Assembly (NCBI GenBank): GCA_020698575.1
Contig: CM036239.1
Span: forward strand, 12,404,763 to 12,468,762
Direction: 5' to 3'
Length of the DNA: 64,000 nt
DNA from: Bostrychus sinensis
Taxonomy: Eukaryota; Chordata; Actinopteri; Gobiiformes; Eleotridae
In this document: positions 46,901 through 58,900 of the stretch, in pieces
Layout of the letters: each line of letters begins with the position of its first letter
Numbering within the stretch: the first letter of the stretch is position 1
Notes under the pieces: model-generated
What the model was told of the DNA's origin: nothing
Database searches by the model: none
What the model saw: only the letters and a program-made list of their open reading frames with translations
Translations under genes and position numbers: made by a program

Positions 46901-49900
46901 AGGAGTAGACCTGGTTTAGCCCTGGTCCAGGAGTAGACCTGGTTTAGCCCTGGTCCAGGAGTAGACTTGGTTTAGCCCTGGTCCAGGAGTAGACCTGGTT
47001 TAGCCCTGCTGTGGTCCAGGAGTAGACCTGGTTTTAGTCCTGCTGTAGTCCAGGAGTAGACCTGGTTTAGTCCTGCTGTTGTCCAGGAGTAGACCTGGTT
47101 TAGCCCTGGTCCAGGAGTAGACCTGGTTTCACCCTACTGTGGTCTAGGTGTAATTTGGCGCTGAATCACACAAAAGTCACAGACTGTTGCTAAGAAAGTG
47201 ACTTTAGCTTGGGTTTTCCTAATCCTTCAGCACATTTTTTCTCTTTCCTCTCTTTCTGCTCGTATGCACAAAGCAGCACAGGGCAGTGCTGTAAGGATGT
47301 CACAATGTCAAATTTTTGTGTCACGATTATTATGAGATGAAATATTGTGTTCATACACTTTTTTTATTTACACTTTTATGTTTATGCTGCTAAACCTGTC
47401 TGACTATGGAAGTGCTGAACTGCCACAGTGAAAAATTATTGGTAGCGTTTCTTGTTAAAACCAGAAAATTTCCTAGTTACAAAGTGATAACTTTTTTGTT
47501 TAAATGACATAGTTTTCTTGGTATAACGCTATAACTCTCATTTAAATGAGAAAATTTTCCCATTATTATATAATAAAAGCAAAAATTATCTTGTTTTAAC
47601 ATATTGTCACTTTTTAATGAGAAAATGAGCTCATTATAACTCGTATCAATGTGAAACACGAAAGATTTTTATTTTATTAGCTAGCAAGGATCATATAAAC
47701 ATGTATCAACTGTGGGTCACCACTGCTACAACTAATACTTAAAAGATGATTTTTTTTCTGACGGTAACTTGCGTCAAACAGCAGGTGAAATAACATCACA
47801 TGTATTGTTACATCCAAAGTATACACACAGCCACATCAGGAATCATCAGCCCGTCCCCTCCTCGTGTACAGCCGCTTGTCACTGCAAGGATTTCAGCCTC
47901 TAAAATGCAGAATCCTGATCTCGTGCTTCAGCAAGCTTAGATTCACCACATTCTATCTTGCTTCAAAATGTAATACAATAAATGTATACAACACATAAAC
48001 AATTAGAGGTGGACCAATATGGGTTTTTTTAAGGCCAATGCCGATTTTTAAAATTCAGAGCAGCCGATGGCCGATAAGCAATGACGACTTTTGAGGCCAA
48101 TATGGAGGGCCAATTTTCCTAATTTTATGAATAAAAATGGTTTAATATAGTCAGATGTTTTCATGTTGCTTATACAATGTAAAGAAACATAAAAACATCA
48201 GTTTAAAATGCAGAAAAACATGGACTCACATGCAGGCAAAAGGTAAAATCTCTCAGCTTTGCACTCTGGGCTACTGTCTTCAAATAGTCTGCTTTGTTCT
48301 ACACTGAAGCTGTAAAGTTAAGGGCTAAGCATTTCTGTATCATGTAAATGATGATATTTATGACATTAAATAAGTTAATTAGGTAGTTGACAATATATTA
48401 ATTTTATTATTAATCACAAAGCACATATTTTAAAATAAACATATTAAACGAGGGGCACTTTTATATTTGCATTGCATTTGAAGCCACCACCTTTTCCCCG
48501 TTTTACCAAATGTTTCTCTTATGCAGCATTTTAACAAGTTAACGAGACTGACGTTATTTTACAGCGGACCGTTCCTACCTGATGCTAAGCTAGCAATTAA
48601 AGCTAATGGTGCGGGTTGTATACAAAAGTGCTCGATCATAGCCTAAAGTGTCTGGGCATTTACATTTTCTCTCAAACAGACATTTCAAAGTTAAATCAGT
48701 GTTACGTGTGCAGGTTTGGCGAGAAAAAAAGTCTTACCTTTTTTCTTTCAAAACAATAGGCCTCGCCTCAGCCTTGTTTGAGTGATCTCCCTCACTCGCC
48801 CTGAGCACCTTCTACAGTAAATGTTGCCGCTGTAGCATGGACTGCACGGACACAAAAACTAGGGTCCTTCAGTGGTTGTCCGGACATGTGCCTGACCAAA
48901 AATCTGCAATAAATGGGAAAAATCAGCTCACTGTTTAAAACACTCAAAAATCGGCCAACCGATATATCGGTTGATCTCTATAAACAAGCCCTTTGACATA
49001 TAGTTCCTCATCATCCTCATCATTCCTCATCAACAGCAGATTTGCCCTCTCCTGTAAGGGTGCTCCGATCGATCGGCCGCCGATCATGATCGGCCGATCA
49101 TGGCTAAAAATAGAGTGATCGGTGATCGGTAAAATGGGCCGATCAGAAGGGCCGATCAAATTACAATAAACACGCGAGGCTCTCACATTTACTGTCCTGC
49201 AACTCCGGTTTGATTAAACAGCAGTAGCGTTATTTTAGCAGTGTTTTTAAGTTAAGCCCTGGTTATAACGAACACAAACCTGCCCTGGAGGCGCTGCTTT
49301 GTGTCCCCGCCTGCTTTAGGAGCGCACGGGACAGAACCAAGGCGCAGCAGTGCGTGTATTTGCAAACACCAACGTAAACAGCGCTACAGCTAACCCGCTA
49401 ACAGTTACGTTAGAAGGATTAAGAAAGTTCAGTCTGCCTGTGTCTTGTTGCGCGGAGAAAACTGTGCGTTTTGTGGCTTAAACTGCACCAAATGGCTGCT
49501 AATGGAAAGAGAAAGTAAAAAGGCAGCCCATGTGTCCGTGTGTCTGAGAGGAGCACCTTTCATCGTTGTCTTCTCTGCTCTCTTTGCACGTTTTCTTCAT
49601 TCAGACGTTGTCAAAACTGGCAGCAGGAGCTGTCTGCTCTTTAGTCCACTGTGTTTCAACCTGGTTTGGCTGCGCGTTACGCGGACACAGGCGCTGCACC
49701 CGCGGACTCAACCAATTAAGAACAGCTGATTTTTACATCAGCGGAGCATTCAAACAAAGCCACAGACACTGGGCACACATTAAAGACCAATAATGCAACA
49801 AAACCTCTTCTAAAACAAAAATAAGTAGAATTTTGTTGTTCTTTTATATTTACAAAGGCTACAGTATTTTTCAAATGGAACTAATAATAGCCTGCATACA

Positions 49901-52900
49901 ATACATTACTACATTGAAGACCACGTGATCGGTATCGGCCATGATCGGTATCGGCCGATCACAGCAGAGGCTGATCGGTGATCGGTGATCGGGCTCAAAA
50001 ACCCTGATCGGAGCACCCTTACTCTCCTGTTTTCTAGTCAAACTCCACACAGGCCACAGAAGTGAATGTAAATCCATTAGGACTCAGATAAAAGAGGCTG
50101 TAATTTATTCATTACTTTTATTTAAATTGCAGCCTGTTGCTCCGTCTTTCTTGTACGTCTCGCTTGTCTCAGTACGTCTCAGTGTCTCCTCAGTGTTTGA
50201 TCCAGAGTGTTGAAGATAAAAGTCAACACTGTACAGTGTTTAGTGACACATCTATAAATTACGGGTGTAACAGTTACTATAGCAATGTATTGATTTTTAA
50301 TACGCATTACCTTGTATCAAATTGTTTTCTAGGCAGTGTATATTGATATGCTTTTGAAAAAATCTGTAATATCGGAAATATTTATTAGAAATTTGCACGT
50401 TAAAATAAAACCAGATGTATCTTTTTGGAAGTATTATGTGTTTTTAATTAAATTAAATTTATTCAACTGTGCTTCACTTTCTGTCTGCTTGACATAATCA
50501 GCCCTTGCCGCGATGCTAGATTTGAGAGTAAACTTTCACGATTTTTGTCAAAAAGTTACTTTATCGATTGTACTGATAATAAAGGTGACGAATCATAAAA
50601 TTATATCGTTCTAAATTAGCCCATATCATTCTTGAATCAGATGGAAATGATTCTAATCAATATGTAGAGACCCTTCCAGGAATGATGTGCTTAAAAAACG
50701 CAGCCTGGTACCGATATTAACGTTCTATCCCATTAATTTCTATGAGGGAACAAAATAAAAATATTAATTTAGATGTTTCTGGACTGCAGGAATGAATGAT
50801 TGTTGTTTATATATTTATAAAAAATTACTCTGAATCAATAAAATCCAAATCTGAGTGTCAGTACCATTTGCTAAAGTTAATTTATAAAAGTAGGATTTGT
50901 GGTGATTGGTGAATTAAATCTGAACATACAATTTCAAGCTATTGTTGCCTGCCACATTTCTGTTACTATTTGCCATGTGTAACATTAAAATTAAGAAATG
51001 TAAATTACATAGCCTTTAGCTTGTATGCTAATTATAACCTTACATTAAATGGCTAAACATTCACACACTTGCTAATGTTATTAAATGGCAGTAACTCAGG
51101 TCAGCGGTTCAAGCCCTGCACTGGCAATGATGCTAACATACTGTTGTTGTGTCCTTGGGCAAGACATTTCACCCACCAATAATATTATTATTATTATTTT
51201 TATTAAACCAGGCTCTGATATTACTCACATGTGGCAGAGTGGTTGCCAGTTGCCAAACCCGTATTGATTATTCCTAATTTGCACTGTTTTGTGCTCCATT
51301 AGAAATGCATTATTCTCTTTTCTACCTTCCGGTACATGTCTTTGTGATGCAGACGTTCTGTTTACAAACACAAGAAGGGTCTATACTACTATGAGTAGAG
51401 TTTATGGTTTAATACACTGTGAGATAAAGTATATGTTGTAGGTATTTCCAGATCAATGTTTTGTTTTGTTTTTTGGCCCCTTATTTAATCATGATTATTT
51501 AATGTTTAGTTTTGGCCGATCAGAATCTTGCTACCGATCTTTTTATTTAATTATTTTTTCTCGCATTTTGTAAAAACACAATATTGGATGGCTATGATAT
51601 GTTTTTATGCTAAATTCCTGCAGAAAACCGCAGCAGTGTGCATTACTCTTGTGTTGACATCAGTGAAGACATACAGTTTTTACTCATTATTTAAATACTG
51701 ATATGGGTGTTGTTATTTTAGCATTTTATCAAAACATATTAAAAATATACATATATCAATATGGGCTTAAAGACCAGACTCTCTGTAATTCAAGTGTATT
51801 AACATCCAAATTGGAGGAGGGGTTTTGGAATTACTGGTCTTTAATGTGTAGCCACCTCTTTTAAGGGACCAAAAGTAAATAAAAAAAAAAATTAACATTA
51901 CCATAAATAAAAGGTTTAGTTTTAAAACTTTGTTGAGAATCCTTTGCAGGCAATGAGTGCTTTGGATCATTCTCTATATTCTTTTCTTCCCATCATTCTG
52001 GTACAGATTGATCTGAGCCTCATCTGTCCAAAGAATGCTGTTCCAAATCTGGCCTGGCTTCTTTAGAGGCTTTTTGGCCAAGTCCAATATGGCTTTTCTA
52101 TTTTTGAGGCTGATGAATGGTTTGCCACCTTGTGATGAACCCGCTGTATTTTCTCTTCTGAAGTCTTCTCTTTATGTATAGTTAGATACTGATACACCTA
52201 CTTCCTAGAGAGTGTTCTTCACTTGGGTGGATGTTATGATGGGGTTTTATTCGCCATTTCTTTCAGTGCAAATGAGCACTTATACACACAGATTTCTGTT
52301 TTAACGCATTTATGCTGCACCCAAATTCATTGTGAATGTTCTGAATCTCAAAAAAAACTTTACTTTGCTTCTGATTTGTGAGTGTTACTGTGTGTTATAC
52401 AAGCATAGGGACATGAACACACAGCCTGATGAGGACGTTATAAAGCCTAAATAATCGAAGCCTACCATGCAGCCCATGAAAAAGCTTTTGAGGCAATTGT
52501 CTAAATCTTTTGAGGCTTGGAAAAAGAGGTGGCTGACTACATATTAGAGAACTATCATTCCTAAACCCATTCTCCGATTTGCACATGAATACCCTCAAGT
52601 TACAGCTGAGAGTCTGCTCTTTACACCCATATTAATTATATAACTGTATTTTGATTATGTTTTGGGCAATGGCTAAAATGACAAAACTATTGTCAGCATC
52701 AATATTTATGGACCTTACTGTACCCATCTCTGTTCCTGCACTTATGCGTATAATGGTATAACGTGAGTGTTGCTGTGGTTTATTCAGTTGCTTGTGCATC
52801 ACAAAGACCTGTTGTTGCTCTGCTGTAAGTGGGGTTTTGTTTTTCCAGTACTTTCTCTGCCAGAGAAAGGTGCTGCAGTAGGAACATGCCAGCTGCTGCA

Positions 52901-55900
52901 GTGTGTACATTTGGAGGAGTGTATATTGCGTACTGTTCAAAGGTGTAATTTGTGGTGACAGTAAGTAGTTCATAAAATAAAAACAATTCTTGAATAGTGG
53001 ATAATAGGTAATAAATAAATATGTTAAATTCAATGTAAAAGCTGTTAAAAATTATTATTAGTTTTGAAAACTAGTAGGGTAATACTAGTGGTATCGATTG
53101 ATAATATCGGAAATATCGATATTAGAAATTAGCCAATATCGTTCTTGAATCGTATCAAAACAGTTCTAATCATTACACCCCTAGAAACTAGTACTTTGAA
53201 GGATTTTTGTATCAGATGTTGAATGAGTTGAAAGCAGAGCTTACGTGTTTTTAGTAGTTGATCTTTGATGTCAGTTTTTGCTTTTGTTAGAGGTCAAGCT
53301 GGTGTTTCCCACAGTTAAGGACTGCATAGTTCACAAAAGGACTGAATGTGTGCTAAACATTTTGTGCCTTGGGAAACTTTCACCTGTGTGTGTCTAAATG
53401 TGTTTTGAAGCACTTAAGTAGAGGTTGTAATTGTTTTAAAGCTGAATACTATGAACATGTAGTGTTAACCTACTGACGTCGAAGCCAAACTAATGTCCCC
53501 ATGTTGTGTACCAGGACTAGAGGTCGACATGGTATCTATAGCATCTATAGCATCTATAGCCGATGCCGATTTTTAAAATTTAGAGCAGCTGATAGACACT
53601 CGCAATATTTTGGGGATGTGTAGGGCCGATTTTCTTAATTTTATGAAAGAAATTAATACTATAAACCCTTTAGTTTTTGTAATACTTAATAATATCCAAA
53701 CAAATGTGTTAGAATTGGACAGTGAGAACAATTAAAGATTAGTTTTTTGATAAAAACAATAAGGCAGTGCGCACAGTGTTGGTGAGTGGAGCTTGGGGAG
53801 AGCTACAAAATGTTGTTTTTTTTTTTTTTCTCTTTAATTTGTTCTCTGAGGTTTTATGCCAGAGAAATGGAGAACTTCTTTTTATTGCTGTTTTGAGCTT
53901 TTCAGGCTGAGATAAAGCAATTTTGGATGTTTCTTATGAACTGCAGTGTAAGATATCTAAACTGCTGAAAGATGGTTGGGGATGCACTGAGCTGGCTCCT
54001 CGGGACTTCCCAGCGCATCTTAAGGCCAAATCTCAGATTGGTAGCAGGGCTGCCACAATGGCTTCTAATGAAATGGGCAGTGAGAATAGATAGAAGATTA
54101 AGAAGATTAGTAAAAAAAAAAAAAAAACACCAAAAAAAAACCCCAAAAAAACAAGTCCAAACAGTGTAAATAGAGCTTGTGGAGAGCTGTAAAATGCTTT
54201 TTAAATATTTGTTCTACAAAGTTCTTTGCCAGAGAAACGAGCAAAAACTTTTTGTTGCCGTTTTGAGCTTTTTCGGCTCAGATAAAGTGTTTTTCTGTGG
54301 TCCTTCAGTCACACGGTTGCCTGGACATGTGCCTGACCAAAAAATCAACATTAAAGGGCAAGAATCGGCCAATTGCCGATTGACTTAAAAAGGCAACCTC
54401 TAGTGAGGACTGCACAGTAAGGCTCTACATGACAACGCAGGGTTTGGCCACTTATGTGTGTTTTTTTTTTTTTTTATTAAATCTCTATATCTACTGCTCA
54501 TGACAGTTTATTAGCATGGCTGTCAGAATGCATTTTCTTTACTTATACATTTTAAAATGACTGTTAGGCTTTTAGAAACTTTCTTATTTGAAGTTAGATT
54601 TTGTTGAGGGCTGCAGCAGAGACTTGGAGGAAAACTGGTTCTCCAAAGCCATGGTGGAACGCAGAGCTGGACTCATTTCAACTCTGATGATTAATGCATC
54701 AGGTACCAAATACAATGCAGCTCTTGTGGTGAGGGGATGTGTTGTGTGCGCAGCATTTCTCTGCTGCTTTCTTCTTCACTCTCCTGGGACTAGGATTTAG
54801 TTTAGCCTGGAAAAAGCCACCTGAAATCAAACCATTGCTGTAGATTTAAGCATTGAAACTTAAATTTGAAACACAGTTTATTTTGGCAATATTTAAAAAT
54901 GTATCTTGTCATGTGCAACCAGCAGCTTGTTTGGTGGTAGCAGGAGCTGTCTTTGTTTGAGTGAAACAAAACCAGCTGCTATTTTAAAGACATTTTTGCT
55001 CCTAGGCAAGCTATCTGTTAAAGCTTTTGTTTTGAGTTGAATTGGGTTACGTGGATACAATAGTTCTGTTTTTGGGTCATTTTTTTTCTCATTTGGAAAC
55101 ATAAAGTTGGAGAATGTGACAAGTGCTGTGTGCTTTTACGTTTCTGTTTTTGATAGAAGTTACCAACATGTTAGATCCCACTAAGTTCTTTATTGTTTAT
55201 ATGAAGAGAAGTCAACATTTGTGATTACCTGAGAGTAACTGGGGTGCTGAGTAATGGTTTCGCTAGCGAGATAATTACTGACAGACAGGGTAAAAAAATC
55301 TGTCATTGTATACATGCATATTAATATTATTAATTATTAATGACCATAATAACAATTCTTAAACCCCTTATCTGTTCTTGTAAATAAAATACAGTGTTAC
55401 ATGTGTGTTGCACATTCATTAGGAGCAGCAGAACAACGCAGCTCTTCCCCCGATGCAGCTTGGTGAGACCTGAATATGCCAAAATACAAACTGTACACCA
55501 TCTTCAGCTCACAGTCACTCAGACCAAAGGGAGAAGAATATGTGTTTATTGGAACCTTAAAGCTCACCGCACTGCTGTTTTGTGCCTGTTTCTTAGTCCA
55601 CACTTTGACATGAAATATTGAGCTGCGTTTAAATTTAATCAAGGTTCAAGGTTTCTTTATAAGTACCCAAGGGCAAATTTGTTTGCAGAAGAGATTAAAG
55701 CAGTCCAAGACATATAAGATTAAAAAACAACACATTGCACATTGGTTGCATACAGGCACACAGACACACAATGGCCTACAACAGCCTTCAACCAAAAAAA
55801 AAGTATTTAATGTATAGAAAGCTTCTTTAGGATGGGTGTGACAGCAGCCATCCCGATTGAAGAGGGAACCACACCAGACGTCAGGGAGGTAGTAATGATG

Positions 55901-58900
55901 TCAGCTATGTGCAGGCTCAGAGCAGGAATGCACGCTTTGACCAGAATTGTTGGCATTGGGTCAAGGAGAGAAGTGGACATTTTCGCCAGTTGTACTTGTT
56001 TAGTAACCCAGACTTTATCAACATGGTGTAAATGCAGAGAATGAGCTGTCAGAGGGCAAGATGGGAGGATGTGGGAATCGTGGTTGAGTGGCAACTGATT
56101 GAAGATAGTTTGAATTTTAGTCTGAAAGAAGTCCTGACATTTGGAGCAGAGGTCAAGGGTGGCAGAGGATGAGGGTCATCCAGAGGAGATAAAAGATTAG
56201 ATAAAACCCGCACTGGTGTGGCTTGATTTAGTGTTAAAAATGTTGTTTCCGTCAAACAGATGTCTATTTGATTTTCCATGATAATGTCATTTTTCAATTT
56301 GTCAATTTGAAACACTTTTTTTATTGAGAGAGCGGGTGTTGAGCAGCCAGAATGAAGTACATGCCGTAATATTGCGAATAAGATCATATCGCTCCAGGCG
56401 TCTTATTTTGTTTAAGGCTTATTCTGAATATGACCTTAATCTAATGAAGTTAACTCTAAAACGGTGTTTACATGACAGTATCATATTCAGAGTATGTTCA
56501 TATTCAGATTAAGATTGGAGAGTATTCTAGTGCACGTAAACACAGCTAAAGACTGCCTGAAGTCTGGAACCCATGGACATCACCAAACACTGGGTATCCT
56601 TCTTTGTGATGCTTTGACAGGTCTTTACTGCAGCTTTCTTCAGTTATTGCTTGTTTCTGGATCTTTCTTTCTTAAGTTTTGTCTTGAACAAGTTGAAATG
56701 CACCTTGGTTGGGTTAAGATCTGGTGACTTACTCTGCCATTGCAGAATATTGGTCATTGTCCATCTGTACTGTGAAGCACTGTCCATTCAACTTGCATTT
56801 GGCTGAATCTGAGCAGAAATTATATCGCTATACACTTCATTTGCTTTTTTTATTTAAAAAATGAAATAACGCTTGCAATGACAAAATGAACGCCCCCTGC
56901 CTCTGATTATAATAATATAAAAATAATTAAAAAGGATGTTTAAAACGTGACAAATGTTTTATTTAGGTTATTGTATTGCTTTTTTTAATGATCTCTTCAC
57001 TCTGTGATTAAAACTTAAAATAAATGTATGAGTATGAGACGTGCAAGACACATCGCAGTCTTCTGTTCACACACGGGTGTAATTTTTACTGTGCACACTG
57101 AGGTCCAAGTGGAGGTTGTGTGTAAAGGGAGGGGGCAGAGAGCCGCGGTGCAAGTGTTTGTCATGCATACAAAATAGAACATGTCCATTCAGTCTCTTTT
57201 TGACACTGTGCTTCATTAAAACCATACAACCCTGATATGAACCGTTTGTAAGAGTTGTTTATGCTCATGTCTGATCATTATTTTGTAAATCCAGCCACAG
57301 ATTCATCAGGGATTGTCTCTGCTTTTAGCAGGGATGCAACAATACCATAGTGCAAGCACTCGTAATCGAATTCATAAAAGTGGGCCGATACCAACAACTG
57401 ATACCACTTTACAGCGCGGGCACGTGACAGTCACCTCTCACCTGAGCAGTGAAAAACTTGTGGAAGGATTTCAAAGGATTAATCGATTATAATTGATTAT
57501 TGAAATAATCGTCAACTAATTTAGTAATCGAATAATCACCTACTGGGATATTTAATAGACTATGACACATGCCATGTGCTGTGAGAGGTTTTATTACCGA
57601 GAGAGAGCAGTAAACAGTTAAAAACAATGCTCAATTATGTGTTTTTGATTAAAAATATCATATATGTATTACAGATATTTTATGTATACATGCGCTATAT
57701 AAACATCTTCAAAAAGCATGCTTGTAGCTTTGTCTGATTTAATTTTGTAAAAATGTAAAAATTAAGTTTTGGTAGCATTATCACCAGTTTTTAACAAAAA
57801 CTATAAAACACCTCAAGTTTTTAACCATTTTACTCACACTTCTCTTTCAGATTATTAATTGACTAATTGAAAAAGTTATCAACAGATTAATTAATTATCA
57901 AAAAATAATCGTTAGTTGCAGCCCTAATAGCGATAAAAGCAAAGCTGACTGTACATTCTGCTCAACCAGGCATCCAAAATCATACGTGAGTCCTTAAACT
58001 TAAGTAGTTGTCCTTTTGTTGTTTTAATTGTCCTAAAAAAGATACCAGCGCAGAGTCTGAAACAGTTGTTGTCTGATGAAACAAAAGGCATTGCTAATTG
58101 TGTTAGCTGCTGTATGTTTTTACATATGTCTGCTGGTTGTGCTCAGATGCTCAGTCTGTCTTTAAAATTAGCAACTGAATAGTGGAGAATCTAAGCTTTC
58201 AAATGAAGTATAACATGTTCATGTTAAGCAAAGGTAAGCCGTGATTAGTTGTGTTCAAACCACTCTGTTGTAAAAATAACTTGGCAACAGAGAGTGGGAT
58301 AGAAGGCAAAAAGACTGCACGTTATGGGATGAATTAGATTAGTGTAACTGTATAAACTATAAAGTAACTCCTACATAAGTACTCATATCGGTACTCCGTA
58401 TCAGCGAGTACTCAAATGGAAGTACTCGTATCGGTTTGGTATTGGTCCATCTGTAGATTTTAGTTAACTCCGCGAACCGGGATGGAGAACCAGCACAGTG
58501 CATGAACGAATCGCTTTATTGTCAAGATAACTGAGTGAAATTATAAGAAATCAAATGGCCTTCCCTCTATTTTACTCACTACCTGCTTAATCAAATCTGA
58601 ATCATATTCTTTTTTTTTTTTGAGATATAAAGTGAAAGTGAACTGTATCAAACATGAATTTGTCAAACCTGCTTTACCTCAGCACTTCACCGTAAGGGTC
58701 GCCTTTGTGCCATGTTTCCAAAATGTGTGCACGCCAGGGTCAGAGCTGGTGTAGTGATACGCAAGGTTTCACGCCTAGTTTGATTTTTATAGATCCCATG
58801 TTTGGCAGCAGAGAGCAGCATGCACCAGTTTCAGCCTTGTTTTTGGTGTACGAAAGCTTTATAAATGAGGCCCCTGGGCTAACTTCTTTAGATGTTTTTT

